Shown: piece by piece, positions 36,201 to 44,391 of the stretch
Position numbering within the stretch: the first letter of the stretch is position 1
Layout of the letters: the number at the start of each line of letters is the position of its first letter
DNA from: G963677445 sp963677445
GTDB lineage: Bacteria > Bacteroidota > Ignavibacteria > Ignavibacteriales > Melioribacteraceae
Direction: 5' to 3'
Length of the DNA: 64,000 bases
Assembly (NCBI GenBank): GCA_963677445.2
Contig: CAXXGF010000003.1
Location: 1 to 64,000 of the forward strand
Notes under the pieces: model-generated
Seen by the model: the letters and a program-made list of their open reading frames with translations, nothing else
The model's database searches: none
What the model was told of the DNA's origin: nothing
Program-made: the position numbers and the translations under genes

Positions 36201-36620
36201 ACGGCCGATCTCACAACGCACGGCAACCATGGCGCCCTCGGAAGCTCCACCCAGGCTGACCAGAAAGATCCCGAATGGATTGAAGCCCGATTCCTGATTG
36301 TATCCCTCGAATATGAACTTAACGGGCAGGATGAAATCCCCGCAGGATTCGCCATGCGTCAGAATTACCCCAATCCCTTCAATCCCGAAACAACCATTTC
36401 ATATTCCCTCCCGGCGCGGGCAGAAGTGCAGATAGAAATCTACAACACCCTCGGCGAACAGGTATATAAAGAAACCAAAAACAGCCAGCACCCCGGCAAC
36501 TACACCATGAAATTCAATGCCCGGAGCCTCTCCAGCGGTGTATATTTCTGCAAAATTTCTGTTGATGGAATTGATGGGAAGAGATATTCGGGGATTAGGA
36601 AGATGGTTTTAGTGAAATAG
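33279..36620 (+). CDS. GH85 endo-beta-N-acetylglucosaminidase with LamG-like domain and T9SS sorting domain
   Basis: A 1113-residue secreted enzyme (start at ATG 33279, which opens the signal peptide MKTTKFSFLILIIYIFPSIT). Residues about 60-400 are the GH85 barrel: YTDVMVYWGGGPGVAGINVV, NGVPIMSNVFFAP, FGFDGWFINQE with the catalytic pair N215 and E217 (substrate-assisted mechanism through the acetamido group), GLEVYWYDAMTESG, YMFLDFGW and ELYAGIDIAVNGY. Further on are a carbohydrate-binding-like region, FN3-type modules (about 580-760), a LamG/concanavalin-like domain (776-960, ALNFDGTDDLLNCG) and the sorting domain (MRQNYPNPFNPETTISYSLP). GH85 enzymes cut between the two GlcNAc of N-glycan cores, so the cell can probably strip host- or eukaryote-derived N-glycans. 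No glycan-use locus surrounds it. Confidence 0.85.
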   Translation: MKTTKFSFLILIIYIFPSITPIMAQKDREKSISIYSDTHKNAPSDLPYAQYFTMAEFKNYDPASDPEAPYNRSSVPLSDRFLTEQTIVNSHARMDEAGVSPLPVFSGGSVPAQGILNKMGLYAYSNWQYTDVMVYWGGGPGVAGINVVIPAASAVDAAHRNGVPIMSNVFFAPTAYGGQINWVWDFVEKDGDSYIIADKMIETAEYFGFDGWFINQETAGGNAALANEIIELMKYIKANSGLEVYWYDAMTESGTIYWQEQLNANNDRFFQDGSTRVSDYMFLDFGWTSTKLANSNSYARNLDRDPYELYAGIDIAVNGYNTYVNWNGVFPEGQEHVTSLGMYRPDDFLWWQAAAIDENLARENRFWSGANGDPSNTTTTRTWKGIAHYIPANSVINDLPFFTNFNFGAGDKYFIDGEMICPDKWLEQGWNNLSLQEILPTWRWIVDSQGEKLTPEFDFTDAYYGGNCLKISGNLSSDNHIKLYKTSLDINSNTRLDIALKLPEAGETSMQAGLLFEENPGVYQFINVGNISTNDWEIKTLDLSPYAGKTLASISLNFLGNGNTGYEIKIGRIGVYDIPAETPAPPVNLFIEKKTQEEDYITLRLRWDHSPADIHCYNIYKKNNDGSRVFLGATPNNAYFVPYISNEIEDSLVTIELEAVGKNFRNSDPVSTIFEWFSPPAQSSAPTPENNAVNISRNISLSWLSGSGATSHDVYFGPSNPPPFAGNQAEAAFNPGVMDANTIYYWQITERNKYFTTPGEVWQFTTGETFVDTSGYALNFDGTDDLLNCGAGSSLNITGSEITLEAWINPSQFKEHVWQGVVISKDYSGGVGADYGYSLRCGANGQVNLVLGNGSWHELTSDENSVELNKWQHIAATYDSQKMVLYVNGEEIKSQTAAGINIRGNSNALMIGESTGFPGRVFNGRIDEVRIWNKAGTNEQIKALMNKQLDEVYYATPDSGLAGYWQLDEGAGQTTADLTTHGNHGALGSSTQADQKDPEWIEARFLIVSLEYELNGQDEIPAGFAMRQNYPNPFNPETTISYSLPARAEVQIEIYNTLGEQVYKETKNSQHPGNYTMKFNARSLSSGVYFCKISVDGIDGKRYSGIRKMVLVK

Positions 36621-36708
36621 TGCCAAATGGTTTCACACTAATTGAGTGAAAAGAAAACTTCAAATCTGAAGCGAAATTATTTTACCAGTTTTATTTATTT
36701 CCTGGTTT

Positions 36709-36939
36709 TTACGCGGCGTCCAGAGAACGGACTGAGAGAATATCGTTTTCAGATATAAGCCGTACATCTTCCGCCTGCAGCGTTACAAGGGCAACTGTTT
36801 TGTCCGATCCTGTTACAAACTCTGCTTCGAGTCCATCAGGTTCATAAACTTCCACTACTGCGCCAATATCACCCTTTTTTATTCCGTGATCAGGCAAATT
36901 TCGTTGCAGAACTACGGTATCAAAAATTTTTATATTCAT
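36709..36939 (-). CDS. DUF4926 domain protein
   Basis: A 76-residue protein matching DUF4926: DTVVLQRNLPDHGIKKGDIG followed by AVVEVYEPDGLEAEFVTGS, VALVTLQAEDVRLI, a small SH3-like barrel. DUF4926 genes often sit beside DUF6883 or toxin-antitoxin-like partners, but here no partner frame could be identified on the 5' side (36940-37237). The N-terminal MNIKIFD is normal for the family. Function unknown. Confidence 0.75.
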   Translation of the reverse strand: MNIKIFDTVVLQRNLPDHGIKKGDIGAVVEVYEPDGLEAEFVTGSDKTVALVTLQAEDVRLISENDILSVRSLDAA

Positions 36940-37237
36940 TTTTTATCTCCCGGGTGAGCGGTTATAAAACAGGGAGTTTTTATACTTGTCGCATTATAAA
37001 CCTGAATATCTTTTCAACAATATATACTCTTATACAGATTTCAGCAAGTTTTTTTTCTAAAGTTCGGCTTAATGATTCAAACATTAAAAACTTATCCGGA
37101 AAGTTTCCCTTTGCCTCCCGGTGTTTCTGCGTGGATATATTTTCTCCAGCGGATAACAACGATATCCATTGATAATGAAACTCGTAATTTCTTAAAATTC
37201 ACCAGAACAGTATATTATGCCGGACGCTTAAACCAAT

Positions 37238-38134
37238 CTAATCGCATATAACCTCAAATTTTAATCCTGCTGCCCGCTGATTCCAGTATGGATCGTTTAC
37301 AGCCTCATATACTTTTCCTTCCTTGCCGGTTCCTTCCGGCCAGCTCATCCTTGCGACCAATCTTCTTTCCGGAATTGGATATTTCAGTTTATAGGTCCCG
37401 CCCGGGTGAAATAAAAGGGGCACAGTATAAGAGGCGTTCCTCGACAGAATAATGCTTTCCATTCCCGGTCTTTCCAAAATAAGATCATCATGCCAGGTAT
37501 TCATATCATATTCTTCTCCATTATAACTAAGAGCGGTCACGGATGAAACACGGGATATCTTTAGAACACGCGCTCTGGCTGAAAAATCTGTATGCGGAAT
37601 ATTTATAGTATAACCTGTAAAGGTACGATAAATATCATATTGTCTTATGTTGGTTGTGCTTCCATCCATGTTATCCGATGGCTCGACAATATTCAAAACT
37701 TCCTCCTCGTTGTGCGAATCCTCCAGAGTTGTGCCATATGTCATTGTCCAATGTGGATTATCAATCAGGGAAAATTCAACTTCTTTGCTCATTTCATTAT
37801 CATCAATATATCCTGTTACTTTTAGCGGCAGCATTGAGGCATTAATTGGCGGTGTTGTATAAGTCCCCGAAGATGATGAAGCGCTTTTTAATACTGAGCC
37901 ATCACTCTTACTTAATTCAATTCTGTCAATATTGGTGATATCCCATTCAAACGTTGCTGTTTCTCCCGTACAAATATACTTTGGATGAAATTCGGCTTTA
38001 ATAACTTCAACCCTGTCGCAACAACCTGTCTGCAGTAACATTATCATAACGCAAACAAATATTAAAAATCCAGCCTTGGTTACCTTTCCGACGCGACCAA
38101 ACCGGTAAATTGAATACCTTAACAGATAAAACAT
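37238..38134 (-). CDS. Lipoprotein of unknown function
   Basis: A 298-residue protein with a type II signal peptide: a rather long positively charged n-region, the hydrophobic AGFLIFVCVMIMLLQTG and lipobox LQTGC with C38. An internal start (for instance the Val/Met codons within residues 17-30) would shorten the n-region. The mature part begins with an Ig-like domain (YICTGETATFEWDITNIDRI, SGTYTTPPINASMLPLKVTG) of the kind that recognises ligands or packs against other domains; the remainder (about 130-298) is beta-rich and unrecognised. Probably an outer-membrane or periplasmic lipoprotein. Stand-alone. Confidence 0.75.
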   Translation of the reverse strand: MFYLLRYSIYRFGRVGKVTKAGFLIFVCVMIMLLQTGCCDRVEVIKAEFHPKYICTGETATFEWDITNIDRIELSKSDGSVLKSASSSSGTYTTPPINASMLPLKVTGYIDDNEMSKEVEFSLIDNPHWTMTYGTTLEDSHNEEEVLNIVEPSDNMDGSTTNIRQYDIYRTFTGYTINIPHTDFSARARVLKISRVSSVTALSYNGEEYDMNTWHDDLILERPGMESIILSRNASYTVPLLFHPGGTYKLKYPIPERRLVARMSWPEGTGKEGKVYEAVNDPYWNQRAAGLKFEVICD

Positions 38135-39126
38135 AATTACCTCCCTTCAAATAGAAATTTGATATTAATTATGAATACTTATTTTTCTGTATCAATCCGG
38201 AATCAGAATAAATTGATTAATAACTTTTGTCATATCAATATTCAGAGGAAAAGGAAAAGAATTTTTTTGAGGAAAAAACCACGTTATCCGGTTTTCGGTT
38301 CAATCGTATTTCTTTTTGCCAATATCGGCAGAGCGCCTCAATAAAAACCGGCCTGAGCAACATCTATTGTATTTGCTGAACGAAAAAACATATTGTATAT
38401 AGATCGTATTAATCCACATCTGCTTTTTCGATTACATATTGCTCTTGTCAATATAAATCTTAAATCAAAGTAATAATTTATCTGTTTTATTGCAAGAAAA
38501 ATCAAGAACAAAATACCGGCGTTTTCGCGTGATCTTCATTTACCCATTTTGAGCTGACCATTCTGCCACCTGTAATTCTGTTAAAAGCTTGCGCAGACTC
38601 TTTCTTTAGGCTGAAGCCTTATAAAGTTGTCCGGTTTTCCTATGTCTCCAACCTGAAGAGGCGGGGTTATATTAAATATAATTTATTACAATTGATCTCA
38701 ATTTTTCCATAAATTAAAACTTATTCCCAAGCAGGCAAATCCGGAAAAATTTTTAAGAGGAAAAATGAAGAAAATTCTCCATCGGTTATTGGCAATTAAG
38801 TGGGACGATTATGACTATTAAAATGAAGAATTTTTAACACCTCTGGTTTAACAATACTTAATGTCAGCCATACCACCTGAGAGTCCCCTTTTTCCCACCT
38901 GTCCTGCGGGAAAAATCAAAAACCCCGGAAATAATACTGGCTCTGGTTTTCAGTGACAAGACTAGATTTTTTTTGGGTGTCACCTCTGCTACAAAGCTTA
39001 AAAAACCAAGGATGATGTTCTTTAGGGCTTTTTTGAGTGGATTCATTAATTATTAATTGATTTCTTACCATTTCGCTTAGAATTTAACTGCTAACAGCAA
39101 GAATTCTCAGGCAATATCGGGAAATA
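38135..39126. other. Long gene-free gap with repeat fragments
   Basis: Nearly 1 kb without a supportable gene. It contains a GTTGCCCGGTTTTCC-family copy (38603-38669: TCTTTAGGCTGAAGCC, GTTGTCCGGTTTTCCTATGT) and a degenerate TTTTGCCATTTTGCG-family trace at about 39065-39095 (taccatttcgcttagaattt). The frames of about 60 residues are A/T-rich chance openings. Confidence 0.5.
38603..38669 (+). repeat. GTTGCCCGGTTTTCC-family dispersed repeat, copy 2
   Basis: TCTTTAGGCTGAAGCC, then GTTGTCCGGTTTTCCTATGT and ctccaacctgaagaggcggg, in the same order as the copy at 32258-32330. Confidence 0.55.
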
Positions 39127-40911
39127 TTATTGGGGACTATAGTTAAACTTCAGCTCCCAGGTTGTCCCCTTTTCCGACTGGTAGCTTAATTCACCATCAA
39201 TCTGGCTGGTGAGAGTATAAAGTAATTCCATACCGAGAGAGTCTGTTTCATCCGGATTAAAATCTTCAGGCAGCCCTTTACCATCGTCGGAAACTGAAAA
39301 GAGATAGCTCCCCTCCCCCCTATCCTTTAATATTATCCTTATTTTTCCTCCGCTGTTATCGGGAAACGCATGAGTCAAAGCATTGCATACAAGTTCATTT
39401 ATGATAAGCCCGAAAGGAATGGCAAAATCAATTCCCGCTGAAAACTCAGCCATTTCAAAATCAATATCAATTTCGCCGGAACCTATAAAAGACTGAACAA
39501 TATCCGAAACCAGTTTTCTCGTATATTGATAAAAATCAATGCTGGCGTAATCGTCTGACATATAAAGATGAGAATGAACACGGGACATAGTTCCAATTCT
39601 TGAAACACAGTCAGTAAATGCTTCAAGCGCTTTATTATCTTCTATTTTTCTTGATTGCAAATTCAGCAGACTCGAGATAACCTGTAGATTATTTTTTACA
39701 CGGTGGTGAATTTCTCTCAACAATATTTCTTTTGTATGAAGACTCTCTTCAATTTTCAAATGGGCTTCTTTTCTTTCAGTGATATCATGAATCGTTCCCG
39801 ATATTTTTGTAGGGAAATTATCCGAATCACTTTTAAATATTTTCCCCCTGCTTAAAACCCATATCCATCTGCCGTCAAAATGTTTTATCCTGTGTTCGGC
39901 ATCTACCGACTTAATCTTTCCGCCAAGATGAGACGCAATCAAACTCTTTAATTTTTCAAAATCATCGGGATGAATTATTTTTTTTAGTTCATCGGTTGTT
40001 TTTGGCACACTTTCTTCAGAATATCCGAGAATATTTTTCCATCCTTCATCAACAATCAGAATTCCATCTTTAACACCAATGGTCCACATTCCCAGTTCGG
40101 CTCCTTTCAGCGCCAGTTCCAGATTCTCCTTGCTTACCTTTAAAGAATGTGTATGTTTTCTGATTAGCTGCTTTAAACGTAACCTTCCAATACCAAGAAC
40201 GACAAATAAAACAAGAAATCCCGAAAAAATGGCTGTGGATGTATAGGTGACACCAAATTCATGCTTCAGTGGAGAACGGATTATTTCAGCGGCAACTACC
40301 TCCCCGATCCGGTAACCAAATCCTCCCTTCCACTCGTAAATTTCACGTAAATCAACCGGCGCGCTTTCATAACTGCCATGACACCTCAGACAGCCCTGGT
40401 CGACACGCAAAAAAGGACGGGCATATAAAAGGTATTCTTCATCGTTCTGTTCATATATCTCACTATATTCTGTAAGAGTAGAATCTGAAGCAAACTTTTT
40501 TATCAGTTCCAGCTCAGCCGAATCAGCCTGATTTACAGGATTTCTCGGATTTTTGGAAGCCATCTTGTATTTTATTTCAGGCATGCCCGCTTTTAATCTT
40601 TCCTCATTAAAATATTTTTGGAATTTGCGGCTTATATAGGATGATGAAAGAAGCTCAGGCGCATAAAACTCATAAGGTATTCTTCCCTCTTTTTTCAGAT
40701 TATAAAGGGCAGGATGCATATTACGCTGTACATAATGGTGAAAGCCCCGGCTTTCAAGCATAACATCCTGAATCCGTCTCTCAGCCTGCTCAATAGTGTA
40801 ACTTCTGGAAACAAAATAAAACAGAACCGATAAAAGAACCAGAACAGTCATCACGATAATTATTGTCAGGCGCCTTAATCCATATATCCTCGTATCTTTT
40901 TGTGTATTCAT
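39127..40911 (-). CDS. Membrane sensor histidine kinase with CxxCH-containing periplasmic domain, PAS and HisKA_2
   Basis: A 594-residue kinase. I start it at ATG 40911 because AGGAAC lies 6 bases upstream and residues 14-35 form the first membrane helix; the frame is open 42 codons further. The periplasmic region (36-220) is of the Tll0287/DUF3365 type and holds GCLRCHGS (C174, C177, H178), a c-type haem attachment motif. After a second helix (222-242) come a PAS domain (about 262-385, WTIGVKDGILIVDEGWKNIL), then the HisKA_2 dimer helix LLREIHHRVKNNLQVISSLL with phospho-acceptor H403, and HATPase with N box (ELVCNALTHAFPDN) and G boxes (DDGKGLP, SLGMELL). It should sense redox state or a gas ligand and phosphorylate an unlinked regulator; none is adjacent. 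Confidence 0.85.
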   Translation of the reverse strand: MNTQKDTRIYGLRRLTIIIVMTVLVLLSVLFYFVSRSYTIEQAERRIQDVMLESRGFHHYVQRNMHPALYNLKKEGRIPYEFYAPELLSSSYISRKFQKYFNEERLKAGMPEIKYKMASKNPRNPVNQADSAELELIKKFASDSTLTEYSEIYEQNDEEYLLYARPFLRVDQGCLRCHGSYESAPVDLREIYEWKGGFGYRIGEVVAAEIIRSPLKHEFGVTYTSTAIFSGFLVLFVVLGIGRLRLKQLIRKHTHSLKVSKENLELALKGAELGMWTIGVKDGILIVDEGWKNILGYSEESVPKTTDELKKIIHPDDFEKLKSLIASHLGGKIKSVDAEHRIKHFDGRWIWVLSRGKIFKSDSDNFPTKISGTIHDITERKEAHLKIEESLHTKEILLREIHHRVKNNLQVISSLLNLQSRKIEDNKALEAFTDCVSRIGTMSRVHSHLYMSDDYASIDFYQYTRKLVSDIVQSFIGSGEIDIDFEMAEFSAGIDFAIPFGLIINELVCNALTHAFPDNSGGKIRIILKDRGEGSYLFSVSDDGKGLPEDFNPDETDSLGMELLYTLTSQIDGELSYQSEKGTTWELKFNYSPQ

Positions 40912-41062
40912 ATTGTTCCTGTAAACCCTATCAGTTCGGGTCTGATCGGAAAAGAACTTTTCCGGTGAAGGAGCTTTTACCTGTCTCTTAATCCATTTTT
41001 CAGAAATGATTATAACCCCGCAAAAAATATTAATCACAGTGGGGTAGAAAAATTTTTTTTAT

Positions 41063-41359
41063 CTATGATATAATATCGTATGTGTCCAGCTCAAATTTAA
41101 TTTTTCCTTCGGAAATTAATTTTTCCCAGACTTCATTCCACTCATCCAGGTCGTTTACAGACATACATTTTTCATGGTCTTCTTTTTTATTCCACACAAA
41201 ATAACTCATCATATGTGTCTCGTCATGTGAAATATGCATAGCAATTGATTCCAATCCGGGCTGATCTTTATAAACAGGAATTGATTTTGAAGCCACTTCA
41301 ATCATCTTTTCTTTCATTTCAGGCTGGAAATAGGTTTTTGTAACAACAACAAATGACAT
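41063..41359 (-). CDS. ABM-like dimeric barrel protein next to the haem-motif kinase
   Basis: A 98-residue protein of the antibiotic-biosynthesis-monooxygenase-like fold: FVVVTKTYFQPEMKEKMIEV, SIPVYKDQPGLESIAMHISH, THMMSYFVWNKKEDHEKCMS, DLDEWNEVWEKL. The order strand, helix, GLE turn, two strands, helix is that of the family. It lies 151 bases upstream of the kinase start, same strand, so one transcript is possible. A link (for instance a haem- or quinone-related small-molecule signal) is only inference. RBS GGGAG precedes its ATG. Confidence 0.7.
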   Translation of the reverse strand: MSFVVVTKTYFQPEMKEKMIEVASKSIPVYKDQPGLESIAMHISHDETHMMSYFVWNKKEDHEKCMSVNDLDEWNEVWEKLISEGKIKFELDTYDIIS

Positions 41360-41569
41360 TTCTTCAATCTCCCTATAGTTTAGTAGTTATATATTTCGTT
41401 GTGAATATATGAATGATTTCATAAAAATGAAATAGCTCTTTATAGTTATTTTATAATGAAATGATTTGCCGGGAGATGAAATTATGGCTTTATTTATTCA
41501 TAACGGAGTAATATTTTGTCTGTTATGTTTCGCTGGTAAATATTCAATAATCATTGCGTCCTGATAATA

Positions 41570-41744
41570 ATGCGTTTTTTTCTTTACCAATATTATCCTC
41601 GCGATAGTTAGCGGCCCGGTTCTCACTCAGAATCCGGGACCGGGGATAATAGGCGATAAAACCGTTTTCTTTGAAAATGAGCCTGTGTATCTGATATTTT
41701 TTCTAATTAACCGGGGAAAAATGAACAGGCATAAAAAGATTTGA
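41570..41744 (+). pseudogene. 5' remnant of an exported protein (frameshifted signal peptide)
   Basis: With one base added or lost in a run of seven T after ATG-CG, the frame reads a signal peptide (MRFFFFTNIILAIVSG) and PVLTQNPGPGIIGDKTVFFE, NEPVYLIF, which looks like the mature start of a beta-sandwich protein, then runs to a TGA at 41742. Neither the start nor a continuing domain is in frame as it stands. The call rests on composition and pattern only. The rest of the gap 41360-41852 has no gene. Confidence 0.3.
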
Positions 41745-41852
41745 GTTTTATGGCTGAGATCGAAATCAGCGGCAGTGGCCTCTGCTCCGCTCATCCACCT
41801 GACAGGCGCATTGTTTCTGGCTTCATAAATTTATAATTACAATTTGTATAGA

Positions 41853-42740
41853 TTAGTAAAGAAACAAAATCGATATTCCCGCAACGGCGACAAATGTTCC
41901 CGCAATCGATTTCCATGAAAGTTTTTCTTTATAATAAAAAACCGAAATAGGGATCATCAGTATTGGAACCGTGGACATAAGTGTGGAAGCGATCCCGACA
42001 TAAGTATTCGCGATAGCGAACATACTTGCGGTAATCCCAAGATAAGGCCCCAGAATTGAGGCATATACCGTGTTCTTAAAAGCTATTTTATCACCGTTGA
42101 ATATTTTAAACGGATTTTTTAATTTGCCCTGAATCCTGATCATCAAATAAAGTATGATAACAGCGGAAGCAAGTCTGACAAAAGAAGCAGTAAACTCATT
42201 CAGTGGGGTTTCATTAAACGCCTGCTTGGCGAAAATCAATCCAACTCCCTGACCGGTCGCGGCAAGCACACCGTAAATCACTCCCTTTCTGTTTAATTTA
42301 TTTCCCTGTTTTTTCGGTTTTTTCTCCAGTATAACAACAGATATACCCGCGAGTGTAATAATAATTCCGGTAACTCCCGCCAGGGAAAGTATCTCCCCCA
42401 GGAAAAACCATGCGAGAATCGCGGCAATAGGTGGAGCCAGCGACATAAGCAGCATACCGAGGCGGGGACCTATAGTCTGAAACGCTTTGAAAAGGAAGGT
42501 ATCACCAAGTATAAGTCCCACAACACCACTGATGACCAGGTTAAAATACTGGGAGCCGGAAATGTTAGAACTTCCCTCAACAAAAAAAAGTGTTACCAAA
42601 AGAAACACCGATGCGAAAAACATACGCGCTATATTTACATTAACCGAACCTATTCTGTGGGTGGCTTCGGTAAGAACAACTGAATTCCATGCCCAGAAAA
42701 GAGCTGCGGCCATCGCGGAAATCTCACCCAAAAACATCAT
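41853..42740 (-). CDS. DMT-superfamily EamA transporter
   Basis: A 295-residue inner-membrane protein with ten hydrophobic segments arranged as two EamA repeats: MMFLGEISAMAAALFWAWNS (helix 1), GVVGLILGDTFLFKAFQTIG, GPRLGMLLMSLAPPIAAILA, LAGVTGIIITLAGISVVILE, and the second half starting KGVIYGVLAATGQGVGLIFA to SIAGTFVAVAGISILFLY. Members export amino acids, nucleotide sugars or other metabolites; the substrate here cannot be predicted. Alone on the minus strand, and its start is well placed at the first helix. Confidence 0.85.
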   Translation of the reverse strand: MMFLGEISAMAAALFWAWNSVVLTEATHRIGSVNVNIARMFFASVFLLVTLFFVEGSSNISGSQYFNLVISGVVGLILGDTFLFKAFQTIGPRLGMLLMSLAPPIAAILAWFFLGEILSLAGVTGIIITLAGISVVILEKKPKKQGNKLNRKGVIYGVLAATGQGVGLIFAKQAFNETPLNEFTASFVRLASAVIILYLMIRIQGKLKNPFKIFNGDKIAFKNTVYASILGPYLGITASMFAIANTYVGIASTLMSTVPILMIPISVFYYKEKLSWKSIAGTFVAVAGISILFLY

Positions 42741-42921
42741 AATTTACAATCCCATGCCAAAACTAAATTATTACAAAATCGTGGTAAAGCCAATGTTTAA
42801 ATTGGAACCATGAAATTATCGATCTGCCGCCCGGCCTGTTGTTCACCATTTTTTTGCAGGAATCAGATTTCAGGAATCACAAATCAATTTTTGAAAGGGT
42901 AAAGATAGGTGGATTGAGGAT

Positions 42922-42950
42922 AAAAAAAAAGAGGGGAGCCACCCCTCTTT
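42922..42950 (-). terminator. Strong Rho-independent terminator on the minus strand
   Basis: On the minus strand AAAGAGGGG-TGGCT-CCCCTCTTT is followed by a run of T (nine A at 42922-42930 on the plus strand). It ends 38 bases after the stop of the small gene at 42989-43243, and supports transcription of that region. Confidence 0.8.
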
Positions 42951-42988
42951 GATCACAACATAATAAGGAGGCCAAGGGCCTGGGAGAT

Positions 42989-43243
42989 TTATTTATGACT
43001 CTCTCTCACAAATAAGGAGGTAAAATCTATTGTACCAGGGAAACAGGATATTTTCTGCTTTCCGCTGCTTTCATTCCTGAGAAGAGCAACAATTTCATCA
43101 TTATAGATTGAAAGTGAAGAGTTTGAGGAAGAGTTCCAATCTTTTCTTAAATTTATTATCCGGCTTACAAATTTTTCAGAAAAGGTGGAGTTTGTGGCCA
43201 ATAACAAACAAACGGCGATTATTGTTAAAACTAAAAATATCAT
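42989..43243 (-). CDS. Small exported protein of unknown function
   Basis: An 84-residue frame with an N-terminal hydrophobic segment (MIFLVLTIIAVCLLLATNST) that could be a signal peptide or anchor, followed by a Ser/Asn-rich polar part (KDWNSSSNSSLSIYNDEIV). Ribosome site is weak and no relative was recognised. What favours a real gene is the strong terminator just downstream in the right orientation. Could be a small envelope protein or a random frame. Confidence 0.35.
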   Translation of the reverse strand: MIFLVLTIIAVCLLLATNSTFSEKFVSRIINLRKDWNSSSNSSLSIYNDEIVALLRNESSGKQKISCFPGTIDFTSLFVRESHK

Positions 43244-43739
43244 ATCACATCAAATCAATAAACAATTCATTTTCTCAATAATTAAGCAACAATTACCATG
43301 CCATTTTAAGTTCAGCAAATTCAGGATTTTTTTTGTTTTCATTAATTTAGGCAAATAAGTCAGGAATACTTACTTATTTAAGCTTACGTTTACGCTTAAC
43401 TTATTTCTATTTTTTTATGTGCGGGCAATTAGTTATAGTTACAGTAACAATTCCTATTTTCAGGAAAGATCGGGAAACAATTTATTATCTTTGGCAGAAT
43501 AAATCCTGTTGGCAAAAAGATTGGTTCGCTCCTTTAAATGAGGCGCCGCAAAACCAAAAGCAATTGTTAAAGAAATCATCATAATCACAAACTGGTTTGG
43601 CCAAAGGTAAAGAGTAAATTAATTGATAATGGACAATTGATAATTAAAAGAGAACTAGTTTTTATGATATCTCACTTTGCCCTGTTATTCTTTGTAATCC
43701 ATTTATTCCTTCAACGGGAAAATGCCGGGAAGAAAATCT

Positions 43740-43767
43740 GTAGAGACAAGGCATGCCTTGTCTCTAC
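43740..43767. repeat. Perfect 28-bp palindrome
   Basis: GTAGAGACAAGGCA and TGCCTTGTCTCTAC are perfect inverted halves with no loop (GTAGAGACAAGG-CATG-CCTTGTCTCTAC). Such GTAGAGAC palindromes are widespread as intergenic repeats in unrelated bacteria. Here it lies in the gap 43244-43900, 60 bases before the interrupted GCCACTAA repeat. Confidence 0.6.
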
Positions 43768-43827
43768 GAACGGCAAATAATATATATTAAACCTGACAAA
43801 AAAGGTTAAATTTTATTGGACGGTTAT

Positions 43828-43900
43828 GCCACTAAGGTTAAAAATTTAAGAATAAGGTTCTTTTGAGCTTTTTGTGGGATTTGGCGCTTCTGTGATTTAG
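43828..43900 (+). repeat. GCCACTAA/TTAGTGGC repeat, copy interrupted by the group II intron
   Basis: GCCACTAAGGTTAAAAATTT begins the element; its right arm reads TGTGATTTAG and stops at 43900. The missing TGGC of the arm TTAGTGGC is found at 45912-45915, immediately after the intron. Compare the uninterrupted copy at 1965-2035 (GGTGATTTAGTGGC). Confidence 0.8.
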
Positions 43901-44391
43901 GTACGCCGGGGAGAGATGTGTATACCCAGAGGATGAAAGAGCCTCATGGCACAATTTGCCGTTCATGTCAAAGCAGACCCGGGGTCTGAGGCGGTGACAA
44001 ATCAGATTGGGTACCGGGAATGCGCCCTAAGTGAGCCGTAACGCAAGTGAATCCTAAGTAAGCTTCGTTACACAATAGCATGGCAGTGGTCAAGCTCTCT
44101 AAAATGACGAAACCTGTTACCATAGCAGAAGAAACGGCAGAGCGCATGCTATGGACATGCCCGGAGTAAAGGGATCGGCGCGCGGGGAAGGGATACACAT
44201 GAAACCGGGAGACCTTTGCCGAATGGGTTGGTGACCCAAAGGAAAAGATATAAGCGAAAGCGAAGTTCTTCTCTGTCGGTAAAGGAGTCGGAGATGCCCA
44301 TAAGAGTGATGATCGGTAAGACAACATAACTTACCAGGAGCAAAGGAGCATTAATTCAGGTAACGATTTCAAAGAAAGGAGTATCTTCAAA

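Noticed and set aside
43968..44327. Minus-strand frames of 119 and 64 codons near 44 kb
   Set aside because: They lie over the folded 5' ribozyme domains of the group II intron and have no protein-like pattern.
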